Source of the DNA: Paraburkholderia atlantica
Lineage (GTDB): Bacteria > Pseudomonadota > Gammaproteobacteria > Burkholderiales > Burkholderiaceae
DNA: 64,000 nt
NCBI RefSeq assembly: GCF_009362785.1
Contig: NZ_WHNQ01000026.1
Location: forward strand, 45,771 to 109,770
Reading direction: 5' to 3'
Shown: positions 46,165 through 55,331 of the stretch, piece after piece
Position numbering within the stretch: the first letter of the stretch is position 1
How the letters are laid out: each line of letters begins with the position of its first letter
The notes under the pieces: generated by a model
Databases searched by the model: none
The model's input: the letters and a program-made list of their open reading frames with translations, nothing else
Told to the model about the DNA's origin: nothing
Translations under genes and position numbers: made by a program

Positions 46165-47589
46165 ATGAATCCGCACGTGCCGGCGATTTCGGCGACATCC
46201 ATGCACACGACTGTTCCCCACATGTTCAGCGACATCGCCCGCGACTTCGGTCAGCCCGTGATGCTGTGGCAGGTCGCGATCCTGCTCGGGACGCTGCTGG
46301 TAGCGTGGCTGCTCGCGCGGACGCTGCGCCGCCGGATCAAGCGGTCGCAATCGCCGCGCTACGAGAGCCTGCGCTTCGGCATGGAGAGTCTCGACCGGGC
46401 GGCTTTTCCGCTGATCGGCGCGGCGCTCGTGTGGCTCGCGCGGGCGATCGCCGGCCAGTTCATGGACACCGCGTTGCTCGATCTGGCGCTGGTGCCGCTC
46501 GTCGGGATCGGGCTGATCTACATCGTGTTCTTCTTCGCGCGGCGGGTGTTCAACCGCGAAGGGGGCGAGCATCCGTGGCTGTTTCTGGTCGAGAAAGTCG
46601 TGTCGGTGGTCGTTTGGGTCGGCATGGTGCTCACGCTGTTGGGCATTCAGAACGCCGTGATCGCATGGATGGACAGCGTGCGCTTTCGCATCGGCAATGC
46701 GCATATGACGCTGCTGTCGCTGATCACGGGGCTGTTGTGGGTCGCCGTCACGATGATCGTCGCGATGTGGCTCGGCTCGTCGTTCGAAGATCGCCTGATG
46801 CGCTCGAAGACGCTCGACGCGAATCTGAAGGTGGTGGTCGCGCGCGTCGGCCGCGCGTCCTTCGTGCTCGCGGCGATCCTGATCAGCCTGTCGATCGTCG
46901 GCATCGACATCACGGTGCTCGGCGTGTTCGGCGGCGCGCTCGGTGTCGGGCTCGGCTTCGGTATGCAGAAGATCGCGAGCAACTACGTGTCGGGCTTCAT
47001 CATCCTGCTCGACCGCTCGTTGCGGATCGGCGACGCGATCAACCTGGGCGGCCTGCAGGGCCGCGTCACGCAGATCCGCACGCGCTATACCGTCGTGCGC
47101 GGACTCGACGGTATCGAAACGCTGATTCCGAACGAGAAGCTGATCACCGACGTCGTACAGAACCAGTCGTCGTTTCTGACTCGTGGCCACGCGCGGGTGC
47201 CGGTGCAGATCGCCTACACATCCGACGTCGAAGAGGCGATGAAGCTGCTCGCGCTGGCCGCCGCCGACGTGCCGCGGGTGTTGAGCGAACCGGCGCCGAC
47301 GCCATTTCTGGTCGGGTTCGGCCCGGACGGCGTCAATCTCGAGTTGGGATTCTGGATCGAAGACGCGGCGAGCGGCACACGTGGCGTGCTCTCTGCAGTC
47401 AATCGCAACATCTGGCGTCTCTTTGCCGAGCACGGCATCAGGATTCCGCTTGCGCAACGCGAGGTGCGCATCGTCGGTCAGGCAGGCGGCGCAATGCCGC
47501 ACCCGGCAGCCATGACCGACCCAGCGCCCGACGCCGCGACCGATTCAGCGCTCAGGCCCGCCGACGGGGCTACCAACGACGGTCGTTAG
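46165..47589 (+). CDS. mechanosensitive channel, MscS family
   Basis: A 474-residue inner-membrane channel with five or six predicted membrane segments. The pore helix is in FGGALGVGLGFGMQKIASNYVSG (MscS TM3-like Ala/Gly pattern). The following beta domain shows LRIGDAINLGGLQGRV and the family tail NRNIWRLFAEHGIRIP. The C-terminal 40 residues are Ala/Asp-rich. ATG at 46201 (MHTTVPHM) is an alternative start. It opens in osmotic downshift if family behaviour holds. Confidence 0.95.
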   Translation: MNPHVPAISATSMHTTVPHMFSDIARDFGQPVMLWQVAILLGTLLVAWLLARTLRRRIKRSQSPRYESLRFGMESLDRAAFPLIGAALVWLARAIAGQFMDTALLDLALVPLVGIGLIYIVFFFARRVFNREGGEHPWLFLVEKVVSVVVWVGMVLTLLGIQNAVIAWMDSVRFRIGNAHMTLLSLITGLLWVAVTMIVAMWLGSSFEDRLMRSKTLDANLKVVVARVGRASFVLAAILISLSIVGIDITVLGVFGGALGVGLGFGMQKIASNYVSGFIILLDRSLRIGDAINLGGLQGRVTQIRTRYTVVRGLDGIETLIPNEKLITDVVQNQSSFLTRGHARVPVQIAYTSDVEEAMKLLALAAADVPRVLSEPAPTPFLVGFGPDGVNLELGFWIEDAASGTRGVLSAVNRNIWRLFAEHGIRIPLAQREVRIVGQAGGAMPHPAAMTDPAPDAATDSALRPADGATNDGR

Positions 47590-47789
47590 GCCCAGTTTTT
47601 GGCCGTCGCAAGTGATACGCCAGTGCCCAGGCAATCGCTATCAGCTTGATAGCGCACAAAAAATCCCTATTTGTTACAAACACTTGGAACGCTTCCAGTA
47701 GAATATCGTCCTATCCCGCTGTATGCTTTCACTTTCATGACACACGCGCCGCGTGTGCTTCGTATCTCTCGTTCTGCAGGTAACTTACC

Positions 47790-48986
47790 TTGTTGAATTC
47801 TTTGCTCGATTTTCTTGCCCACGGACTGCTGAATTTCTCGTGGTGGCAACTCGTCGTGTACACGCTGATCGTGACGCACGTCACGATTATCGGCGTGACC
47901 GTGTATCTCCATCGCTGCCAGGCGCATCGTGCGCTAGATCTGCACCCGATCGCCAGCCATTTCTTCCGTTTCTGGCTGTGGATGACCACCGGCATGTTGA
48001 CCGGCCAGTGGGCCGCGATTCACCGTAAGCATCACGCGAAGTGCGAAACCGAAGAGGATCCGCACAGCCCGCAGACGCGCGGCATCTGGAAGGTGTTGCT
48101 CGAAGGCGCCGAACTCTATCGCACCGAAGCGAAAAACGAAGAAACGATGCGCAAGTTCAGTCACGGTACGCCGAATGACTGGATCGAGCGCAACGTCTAC
48201 ACGAAATACCCGATTCTCGGCGTGAGCCTGATGATGGTGATCAACGTCGCGCTGTTCGGCGTCGTCGGCCTGACCATCTGGGCCGTGCAGATGGTGTGGA
48301 TTCCTTTCTGGGCCGCGGGCGTTGTCAACGGGCTCGCGCACTTCTGGGGTTATCGCAACTTCAATTCGTCGGATGCGAGCACCAACATTTTCCCGTGGGG
48401 CATCATCATCGGTGGCGAGGAACTGCATAACAATCACCACACGTACGCGACGTCGGCGAAGCTGTCGAACAAGTGGTACGAGTTCGACATCGGCTGGATG
48501 TACATCCGAATCATGCAGGCGTTTCGTCTGGCCAAGGTGAAGAAAATCGCGCCGACGCCGCGCCTGACCACCGGCAAGCTCGTGCTCGATCAGGACACGT
48601 TGCAGGCCGTCCTCGCGAACCGCTACGAAGTGATGGAGCGTTACGCGAAGGCGATCAAGCGCGCGTACCGTCAGGAGCTGGCACATCTGAAGGAAGTCGG
48701 CGCGCGCGAGAAGTATCAGGTGATGCGCGGCGCGCGTAGCTGGTTCCACAAGGAAGAGGCCGGCCTCAATGAGCCGCAGAGACTTCAACTGCCGCAGATT
48801 TTTGCGAGCAGCCAGAAGCTGAAGACCTACATCGACATGCGCAATGAACTGGCGGCGATGTGGGAGCGCTCCAATGCGTCGCGCGAGCAATTGCTGGCGC
48901 AATTGCAGGACTGGTGTCATCGCGCCGAGCAGAGCGGTATCAAGGCGCTGCAAGACTTCGCGATGCGACTGCGTCGCTATGCCTGA
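47790..48986 (+). CDS. acyl-CoA/fatty-acid desaturase (delta-9 type)
   Basis: An integral membrane di-iron desaturase, about 398 residues. The three His boxes are HRCQAH, HRKHH and HNNHH. Several membrane segments come before residue 200; the C-terminal half is a charged cytoplasmic tail. An in-frame stop at 47781 leaves only TTG codons (47790, 47793) as starts, with AGG 9 bases before the first. Homologues I recall start MNSLLDF, which fits the second TTG. The product is monounsaturated fatty acids for membrane fluidity. A terminator follows. Confidence 0.95.
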   Translation: MLNSLLDFLAHGLLNFSWWQLVVYTLIVTHVTIIGVTVYLHRCQAHRALDLHPIASHFFRFWLWMTTGMLTGQWAAIHRKHHAKCETEEDPHSPQTRGIWKVLLEGAELYRTEAKNEETMRKFSHGTPNDWIERNVYTKYPILGVSLMMVINVALFGVVGLTIWAVQMVWIPFWAAGVVNGLAHFWGYRNFNSSDASTNIFPWGIIIGGEELHNNHHTYATSAKLSNKWYEFDIGWMYIRIMQAFRLAKVKKIAPTPRLTTGKLVLDQDTLQAVLANRYEVMERYAKAIKRAYRQELAHLKEVGAREKYQVMRGARSWFHKEEAGLNEPQRLQLPQIFASSQKLKTYIDMRNELAAMWERSNASREQLLAQLQDWCHRAEQSGIKALQDFAMRLRRYA

Positions 48987-49016
48987 AATCCATTAAAATT
49001 TCAGGACGTCACAAGA

Positions 49017-49040
49017 CCCCGCGTTGGCGGGGTTTTGCAT
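49017..49040 (+). terminator. intrinsic terminator after the desaturase gene
   Basis: CCCCGC and GCGGGG with a four-base loop, then a T-rich stretch. Confidence 0.8.
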
Positions 49041-49116
49041 TTTTGGGCCGTGGAAATGCATTGCGTGGGTAGCGCAGGTGGCAGGCCGCGGCGGCCAGGT
49101 GAGGGCAGAGAAGATG

Positions 49117-50256
49117 ATGGAGCAGCAGGCGATCAGGACCGTCGAATTCGATCGGCCTCAGGCGCAGGGCACGACCTGCGGGATCGGGCAGGCGTGGGCG
49201 AAGGTGCCCGAGACGCCGTCGGCGGAACAGAAGCGGGCGCTGAAGGCGCGCATTCGCGAGTTACTCAAGCGCGAGAAAGCGGTGCTAGTCGCGCATTATT
49301 ATGTCGACGCTGAATTGCAGGAGCTCGCCGACGAAACCGGCGGTTGCGTGGCCGATTCGCTGGAAATGGCGCGCTTCGGGCGCGATCACGAAGCGCAGAC
49401 GCTGGTGGTCGCAGGCGTGCGCTTCATGGGTGAGACCGCAAAAATTCTCAGCCCGAACAAGCGCATTCTGATGCCGGATCTGGACGCGACCTGTTCGCTC
49501 GACCTCGGCTGTCCGGTCGACGAGTTCTCGGCGTTCTGCGACGCACACCCAGACCGCACGGTGGTCGTGTACGCGAACACGAGCGCGGCCGTGAAGGCGC
49601 GCGCGGACTGGATGGTGACGTCGTCGATCGGGTTGGAAATCGTCGCCGATCTGCATGCGCGCGGCGAGAAGATCATCTGGGCGCCGGACCGTCATCTCGG
49701 TAGCTACATTCAGAGCAAGACCGGCGCGGATATGCTGATGTGGCAGGGCTCGTGCCTCGTGCACGACGAATTCAAGGGCATCGAGCTCGATCTGCTGCGC
49801 GCCGAGTATCCGCACGCGAAGGTGCTCGTACATCCGGAGTCGCCTGCCAACGTGGTCGCGCAGGCGGACGTGGTCGGCTCGACCACGCAGTTGATCGACG
49901 CTGCGCAGAAGCTCGACGCGACGCACTTTATCGTCGCGACCGACCTCGGCATCCTGCACAAGATGCAACTCGCCGCGCCGGGCAAGACGCTGATTGCCGC
50001 GCCGACAGCCGGCAACAGCGCGACCTGCAAGAGCTGCGCGCATTGCCCGTGGATGGCGATGAACGGACTCGCGAACCTGGCCGATGTGCTCGAGCGCGGC
50101 CACAACGAGATCTTCGTCGATCGCGAGATTGGTGAGCGTGCGCGTCTGCCGATTGACCGCATGCTCGATTTCGCGGCGCGTCACAAGAAGCGTGTGCAGG
50201 CGAGCGGCGATCTCGCGCGCGACGCGCAACTGTATTCGAACGTGGGGGCAGCGTAA
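49117..50256 (+). CDS. nadA: quinolinate synthase
   Basis: An iron-sulfur enzyme, 379 residues, condensing iminoaspartate with dihydroxyacetone phosphate to quinolinate in NAD synthesis. The conserved Cys are in LDATCSLDLGC and SATCKSCAHCPWMAMN. VLVAHYYVD is near the N-terminus. ATGs at 49114 and 49117 compete; 49117 (MEQQAIRTVEFDRP) fits the family. The stop overlaps nadC by one base (TAATG). Confidence 0.97.
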   Translation: MEQQAIRTVEFDRPQAQGTTCGIGQAWAKVPETPSAEQKRALKARIRELLKREKAVLVAHYYVDAELQELADETGGCVADSLEMARFGRDHEAQTLVVAGVRFMGETAKILSPNKRILMPDLDATCSLDLGCPVDEFSAFCDAHPDRTVVVYANTSAAVKARADWMVTSSIGLEIVADLHARGEKIIWAPDRHLGSYIQSKTGADMLMWQGSCLVHDEFKGIELDLLRAEYPHAKVLVHPESPANVVAQADVVGSTTQLIDAAQKLDATHFIVATDLGILHKMQLAAPGKTLIAAPTAGNSATCKSCAHCPWMAMNGLANLADVLERGHNEIFVDREIGERARLPIDRMLDFAARHKKRVQASGDLARDAQLYSNVGAA

Positions 50257-51179
50257 TGACGGTGGTGCAGAAGGCGCCTGAGCAGGCAGTGGCGCGCGAA
50301 GGGGCCCACGCAGTGTCGCCGCTCTTCGCGGAGATCCACGCGCAGTACGGCTCGGCGTTCGACGCGGCGCTCGCGCGCAACGTCGCCGAGGCGCTCGCCG
50401 AAGATATCGGTAGTGGCGATCAGACCGGCCGCCTCGTGCCTGCCGATGACGTTCGCGACGCGCGCATCATCGTGCGCGAGGAAGCGGTGCTGTGCGGCGT
50501 GCCGTGGTTCGACGCGGTGATGCGTGCGGTCGATCCACGCATCGAAGTTCAATGGCGTTACCGCGAGGGCGACCGCATGAGCGCTGATGCGACGGTCTGC
50601 GATCTGCGCGGGCCGGTACGCGCGCTGCTGACCGCCGAGCGTAACGCGATGAATTTCCTGCAGCTGCTGTCGGGCGTGGCAAGCGCGACCCGCCGCTATG
50701 TCGACGCGATTGCTCACACGCGCACGCGCGTTCTCGATACGCGCAAGACACTGCCGGGTTTGCGGCTCGCGCAGAAGTACGCGGTGCGCGTCGGCGGCGG
50801 TGCCAATCAGCGGCTCGCGCTGTACGACGGCATTCTGATCAAGGAGAACCACATTGCGGCGGCCGGCGGCGTGGGGGCGGCGATGGACGCGGCGCTCGCG
50901 TTGAATGCAGGCGTGCCGATCCAGATCGAGGTCGAAACGCTCGAACAACTGGAAACCGCGCTCGCGCATCGCGCGCAGTCGATCCTGCTCGACAACTTCT
51001 CGTTTGACATGATGCGCGACGCCGTTCGCATCACGGCCGGGCGTGCGGTGCTCGAGGTGTCCGGCGGAGTCAATTTCGAGACCGTGCGGACGATCGCGGA
51101 GACGGGCGTGGACCGCGTGTCGATCGGCGCGCTGACCAAGGACGTGCGCGCGACCGACTACTCTATGCGGATCGTTTGA
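50256..51179 (+). CDS. nadC: nicotinate-nucleotide pyrophosphorylase
   Basis: Converts quinolinate and PRPP to nicotinate mononucleotide, 307 residues. The conserved TRKTLPGLR, KYAVRVGGGANQRLALYDG and ILIKENHI segments and the C-terminal VSGGVNFETVRTIAETGVDRVSIG are present. It is coupled to nadA. An imperfect terminator-like stem follows. Confidence 0.97.
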   Translation: MTVVQKAPEQAVAREGAHAVSPLFAEIHAQYGSAFDAALARNVAEALAEDIGSGDQTGRLVPADDVRDARIIVREEAVLCGVPWFDAVMRAVDPRIEVQWRYREGDRMSADATVCDLRGPVRALLTAERNAMNFLQLLSGVASATRRYVDAIAHTRTRVLDTRKTLPGLRLAQKYAVRVGGGANQRLALYDGILIKENHIAAAGGVGAAMDAALALNAGVPIQIEVETLEQLETALAHRAQSILLDNFSFDMMRDAVRITAGRAVLEVSGGVNFETVRTIAETGVDRVSIGALTKDVRATDYSMRIV

Positions 51180-51223
51180 GCGTCGCGCGTTTTAGCGCAT
51201 CGGTCGACGTTCGTGAAGACTGA

Positions 51224-51260
51224 ACAAGGCCATTGCCGGATTTGCCGGCAATGGCCTTGT
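51224..51260. terminator. perfect 16-bp stem between convergent nadC and nadB
   Basis: ACAAGGCCATTGCCGG (51224-51239) pairs perfectly with CCGGCAATGGCCTTGT (51245-51260) across a 5-base loop. No T-run follows on either side, so it may be a bidirectional end-point that works by the stem alone, or an RNA-stability element. Confidence 0.65.
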
Positions 51261-51302
51261 CGTTTGCGGCGCTGATTCAGCGCGTATTTCGTCGCGACAT
51301 CA

Positions 51303-52901
51303 TCAGGCATTCGGCTTGCGGACATACTTCGGCGTGAGCACCGTCGGCAGCGCCTTGGGCAATGTGGCCGGCCAGTCGCGGCTGAAATGCAGGCCGCGGC
51401 TCTCGCGCCGCGAGCGCGCGCCGTCCACGATCAGCGACGCCACATCGACCAGATTGCGCAGCTCCAGTAGATCGCGGCTCACCTTGAAGTTCGCGTAGTA
51501 CTCGTGGATCTCGTCGCGCAACAGCGCGAGCCTGTGCTTCGCGCGCTCGAGCCGCTTGTCGGTGCGCACGATGCCGACGTAGTTCCACATCAGCCGGCGC
51601 AGTTCGTCCCAGTTGTGCGCGACCACCACTTCCTCGTCCGGATCGGACACGCGGCTTTCGTCCCAAGCCGGCAGCGGCGCGTGCACGGCGGTAGCGAAGC
51701 CTTCCGCTTCGATCGCCTCGGCGGCGGCGCGGCCAACTACGAGGCATTCGAGCAGCGAATTGCTGGCGAGCCGGTTCGCGCCGTGCAGGCCGGTGCAGGA
51801 CGTTTCGCCGACCGCGTAAAGACCCGCGAGGTCCGTTCGCCCCGCCAGATCGGTGACGACGCCGCCGCACGTGTAATGCGCGGCCGGCACCACCGGAATC
51901 GGCTCTTTAGTGATGTCGATTCCGAACTCCAGGCAGCGGGCGAGGATCGTCGGGAAATGCTCGTGCAGGAACGCGGCCGGCTGGTGGCTGATGTCGAGGT
52001 ACACGCAGTCGATGCCGCGTTTCTTGATCTCGAAGTCGATCGCCCGCGCGACGATGTCGCGCGGCGCAAGCTCCGCGCGCTCGTCATGATTGGGCATGAA
52101 GCGCGTGCCGTCAGGCAGCTTCAGAATGCCGCCTTCGCCGCGCACTGCTTCAGAAATCAGGAACGACTTCGCATACGGATGAAACAGGCACGTCGGGTGG
52201 AACTGGATGAATTCCATGTTCGACACGCGGCAGCCGGCGCGCCATGCCATCGCGATGCCGTCTCCGGTCGCGGTGTCGGGGTTGGTCGTGTACAGATAGA
52301 CCTTGCCGGCGCCGCCGGTCGCGAGCACCGTATGCGGCGCTTCGATCGTAACGGTGCGGCCGCTTTGCAGATCGAGCGCGTAAAGACCATGGCAGCGACG
52401 GCCGGGCAGGCCGAGGCGTTCGGACGTAATCAGGTCGATCGCGTGATGATCTTCGAACAGCGTGATGTTCGGATGATGGCGCACCTGCTCGCTGAGCGTG
52501 GCGACGACCGCATGGCCGGTCGCGTCGGCCGCGTGAATGATCCGGCGATGGCTATGGCCGCCTTCGCGCGTCAAATGAAAGCCCAGTTCGGCGGCGTCGT
52601 CTTTTGTGAACGGTACGCCCTGTTCGATCAGCCATTCGATCGCGGCGCGCCCGTGCTCGACGATAAAGCGCGTTGCCGCCTCGTCGCATAGGCCGCCACC
52701 TGCGATCAGCGTGTCGCGCACGTGATTCTCGACGCTGTCTGCGGAATCGAGCACCGCGGCGATGCCGCCTTGCGCCCAGTCGCTCGCGCCCTCGGTCAGC
52801 GATCGCTTGGCGATCACAGCAACGCGCCGTGTCTGCGCGAGGTTGAGCGCGACGCTCAAACCAGCCAGACCGCTACCGACAATCGCCACATCGAATTCCA
52901 T
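51303..52901 (-). CDS. nadB: L-aspartate oxidase
   Basis: An FAD enzyme, 532 residues, oxidising aspartate to iminoaspartate for NadA. The FAD motif VGSGLAGLSVAL is at the N-terminus, with the substrate/flavin segments EGGHSHRRI and GANRLASNSLLE. The ATG at 52901 is preferred because GGAG is 9 bases away; the ATG at 52910 abuts it. It is convergent with nadC although it acts in the same pathway. Confidence 0.97.
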   Translation of the reverse strand: MEFDVAIVGSGLAGLSVALNLAQTRRVAVIAKRSLTEGASDWAQGGIAAVLDSADSVENHVRDTLIAGGGLCDEAATRFIVEHGRAAIEWLIEQGVPFTKDDAAELGFHLTREGGHSHRRIIHAADATGHAVVATLSEQVRHHPNITLFEDHHAIDLITSERLGLPGRRCHGLYALDLQSGRTVTIEAPHTVLATGGAGKVYLYTTNPDTATGDGIAMAWRAGCRVSNMEFIQFHPTCLFHPYAKSFLISEAVRGEGGILKLPDGTRFMPNHDERAELAPRDIVARAIDFEIKKRGIDCVYLDISHQPAAFLHEHFPTILARCLEFGIDITKEPIPVVPAAHYTCGGVVTDLAGRTDLAGLYAVGETSCTGLHGANRLASNSLLECLVVGRAAAEAIEAEGFATAVHAPLPAWDESRVSDPDEEVVVAHNWDELRRLMWNYVGIVRTDKRLERAKHRLALLRDEIHEYYANFKVSRDLLELRNLVDVASLIVDGARSRRESRGLHFSRDWPATLPKALPTVLTPKYVRKPNA

Positions 52902-53060
52902 TGCCCACATCTCCGTCTTTCATATTGCGATGACGGCGCGCGAACCGCACGCCGCGAAAACGACAAAGGATACGCGCCGCGACGCACTAGCGAAAGCTGG
53001 CCGAACGGAATAGGGCGGTTTGCGCGCGCATTGCTGCGCTATCGCGAAGCCCGCCCAAAA

Positions 53061-53095
53061 ACAAAAAAGCCTCGCACGGATGCGAGGCTTTTTAT
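53061..53095 (-). terminator. terminator after rpmG
   Basis: Stem AAGCCTCGCA/TGCGAGGCTT with A-run and T-run on either side, so it may work in both directions. Confidence 0.88.
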
Positions 53096-53127
53096 GTTTT
53101 TGCCTTCGTCAGGCTGGAGAGCCAAGA

Positions 53128-53295
53128 TTACTTGATCTTGGTTTCCTTGTAGTCAACGTGCTTGCGGATGACCGGATCAAATTTCTTGATCAGCATCTTT
53201 TCCGGCATGTTGCGTTTGTTCTTCGTTGTCGTGTAGAAGTGACCCGTGCCTGCGGTCGATTCCAGCTTGATCTTGTCGCGTGCGCCTTTCGCCAT
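53128..53295 (-). CDS. rpmG: 50S ribosomal protein L33
   Basis: 55 residues, MAKGARDKIKLESTAGTG... ending KETKIK, the Cys-less type of L33. ATG 53295 follows a GGAG site. It lies 10 bp after rpmB in the classical rpmB-rpmG pair. Confidence 0.96.
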   Translation of the reverse strand: MAKGARDKIKLESTAGTGHFYTTTKNKRNMPEKMLIKKFDPVIRKHVDYKETKIK

Positions 53296-53305
53296 GATTT
53301 ACTCC

Positions 53306-53539
53306 TTAGGCTTCACCGCGTGCGCGCAGGTCTGCGAGCACAGCGTCGATACCGTTCTTGTCGATCAGGCGCAGGCCGGCGTTCGAAATACGCAGACGCA
53401 CCCAACGGTTTTCGCTTTCCACCCAGATACGGCGGCTTTGCAGGTTCGGCAGGAACCGGCGCTTGGTCTTGTTGTTCGCGTGGGAAACGTTGTTGCCGCT
53501 CATCGGCGCTTTCCCAGTTACTTGGCATACGCGTGCCAT
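53306..53539 (-). CDS. rpmB: 50S ribosomal protein L28
   Basis: 77 residues: MARVCQVTGKAPMSGNNVSH, RRFLPNLQSRRIWV and the C-terminal RNAGLR-like segment (ISNAGLRLIDKNG). AGGAG precedes the ATG. The conserved radC-rpmB-rpmG order is seen, with radC upstream on the same strand. Confidence 0.97.
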   Translation of the reverse strand: MARVCQVTGKAPMSGNNVSHANNKTKRRFLPNLQSRRIWVESENRWVRLRISNAGLRLIDKNGIDAVLADLRARGEA

Positions 53540-53749
53540 GAGAGCACTCCTAATACGCTAATTCTGAGTTCGAACGCCGTGAAAGTTTCCCGAAAAGAGC
53601 CGCGCTGAAGGTGTGCGATGTTGCGTCGAATTTGCATCGAGGCACTTCGCTACCACAGCCGCCTGACCTTTGCGGAACGCCTTGATGGCTTCGGAACAGG
53701 GGGTTGGAAATAGGCAAACCGGAATTCTAGCAGAAAAAAAGCCGCAAAA

Positions 53750-54661
53750 TCAAACCTTATTTGCGATGCGAGACACGGCGCTGTGCGGTGGTCCTTCCGT
53801 TTCCCCCGCTCGAGCGGGCTTGCGCGCGAGCCCCGGCCAACCGGCGCGGGCGAACGAGTATACGCTGTCTGCGCCGATCACCAGATGATCGATCAGCTGC
53901 ACATCGACGAGCGCGAGCGCGTCGCGCAGTGTCTGCGTGAGGCGGCAGTCGCTGGCGCTCGGCTCGACAGCGCCGGACGGATGATTGTGCGCGACGATCA
54001 GGCTGGCCGCGTTCGCGGCGAGCGCCCGCCGCACGATTTCGCGTGGATACACGGCCATGCGCGTGAGCGAGCCTCGCGCGCTTTCCTCGCAGCGGATCAG
54101 CCGATGCCGCGCGTCGAGAAACAGCGATACGAAAACTTCCTGCGGCTGTCCGCCGATCCGAAGGCGCAGATAACTTTCGACCGCTTCGGGCGAATTCATC
54201 AACTCGCGCTTGCGCATCTTGTCGACGAGAGAGCGACGCGCCATTTCCATAATCGCGAGCAATTGCGCTTTTTTCGCCGGGCCAATGCCGCGAATGCCGT
54301 CGAAGTCCGCATAAGTCGCGTCGAGCATCGCGCGCAGTGAGCCGAAGCGATCGAGCAGCGCCCGCGCGACGCTGAACACGTCGTGACCGGGCAGGCCGGA
54401 GCCGAGCACGAGCGCGATCATTTCGGTGTCCGACAGCACGTCGGGGCCCTGGTCGATCAGTCGCTCGCGCGGCATGTCGCGCCGGAGCCATTTGCCCCGG
54501 AATAGCTGCCGCCGGCTGCGGACGGCGGAGTCGGTGGCTTCTGGAGGAGCCTTGGCCGACCGATCCGCGGCATCTTTCGCGCCGCCTTTGGCGCGTGCGC
54601 GCGCCTTCGGTCGCAGCGTTGTCGCAGGTGTTTCGTCGATTGTGCTGGCGAAATCAGCCAT
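53750..54661 (-). CDS. radC: DNA repair protein RadC-like (JAMM)
   Basis: 303 residues. N-terminal basic low-complexity region (1-50), a helix-hairpin-helix segment (FDGIRGIGPAKKAQLLAI) and a JAB1/MPN domain with HNHPSG and the following Ser/Asp. The zinc-protease role is inferred; E. coli RadC's repair function is disputed. The ATG at 54661 has GGAGGA about 10 bases upstream. Divergent from fkpB. Confidence 0.95.
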   Translation of the reverse strand: MADFASTIDETPATTLRPKARARAKGGAKDAADRSAKAPPEATDSAVRSRRQLFRGKWLRRDMPRERLIDQGPDVLSDTEMIALVLGSGLPGHDVFSVARALLDRFGSLRAMLDATYADFDGIRGIGPAKKAQLLAIMEMARRSLVDKMRKRELMNSPEAVESYLRLRIGGQPQEVFVSLFLDARHRLIRCEESARGSLTRMAVYPREIVRRALAANAASLIVAHNHPSGAVEPSASDCRLTQTLRDALALVDVQLIDHLVIGADSVYSFARAGWPGLARKPARAGETEGPPHSAVSRIANKV

Positions 54662-54772
54662 ATATATAGAGTCCTCCGCGTATGGGTTGACGGCGCACAC
54701 GCGGCGCAACGCGCCGGAGGGCCGTGCCGCCCTGGCGCGCGACGGACTCAAGCCGGCACCCGCTAGGTGGCT

Positions 54773-54778
54773 TACAAT
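54773..54778 (+). promoter_or_regulatory. probable -10 element of fkpB
   Basis: TACAAT (in GGCTTACAATAG) sits 95 bases before the fkpB ATG, as in several other genes here. The -35 is not clear. Confidence 0.4.
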
Positions 54779-54873
54779 AGACGCTTTGCGCACGGCACCC
54801 CGACGGTTTGCCACACGCGTCGACTGCGCCCGCGGCGCACGCGTGCAGCGCGCTTCGACTGAGCGAGCATTGC

Positions 54874-55329
54874 ATGAGCATCATCGATATTTCCGAGGTG
54901 AAACCCGGTTCACACGTCACGCTGCATTACCGGCTTTCCCTTGCCGATGGCGCCGAAGTGATCAACACGTTCAACGACAAGCCGGCCACCTTGCTGCTCG
55001 GTGCAGGCCAACTGGCGCCGCCGCTGGAAGATATTTTGCTAGGTTTGAAGGTGGGCCACCATTCGACCTTTCAGCTAGCGCCGGGTCAGGCGTTCGGCCC
55101 ACGCAATCCGGATTTGATCCAGCGCGTGTCCCTCGCCACGCTGCGGGAGAACAGCATGATCGGCGAGGATTTTTCCCCGGGTGACCTGATCGAATTCAAC
55201 GCGCCGGGCGGCGGGCGCTACGCCGGCGTGCTGAAGGAAGTCGGCGAAACGTCGGCGCTGTTCGATTTCAATCACCCGCTTGCCGGCCAGGCGCTGGCGT
55301 TTGAAGTGAAAATCATCGGGATTTTGTAA
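54874..55329 (+). CDS. fkpB: FKBP-type peptidyl-prolyl isomerase (SlyD/FkpB type)
   Basis: 151 residues. The FKBP core starts at VTLHYRLSLADGAEV and an insert-in-flap domain is seen around APGQAFGPRNPD and FSPGDLIEF. Its usual partner is ispH, which follows 2 bases after the stop. Cytoplasmic chaperone/isomerase by family. The open frame extends 66 bases upstream but family alignment begins at MSIIDIS. Confidence 0.94.
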   Translation: MSIIDISEVKPGSHVTLHYRLSLADGAEVINTFNDKPATLLLGAGQLAPPLEDILLGLKVGHHSTFQLAPGQAFGPRNPDLIQRVSLATLRENSMIGEDFSPGDLIEFNAPGGGRYAGVLKEVGETSALFDFNHPLAGQALAFEVKIIGIL

Positions 55330-55331
55330 AC

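Noticed and set aside
44929..47502. 857-codon minus-strand frame
   Set aside because: It is antisense to the RNA methyltransferase and MscS genes, both of which have complete domain signatures.
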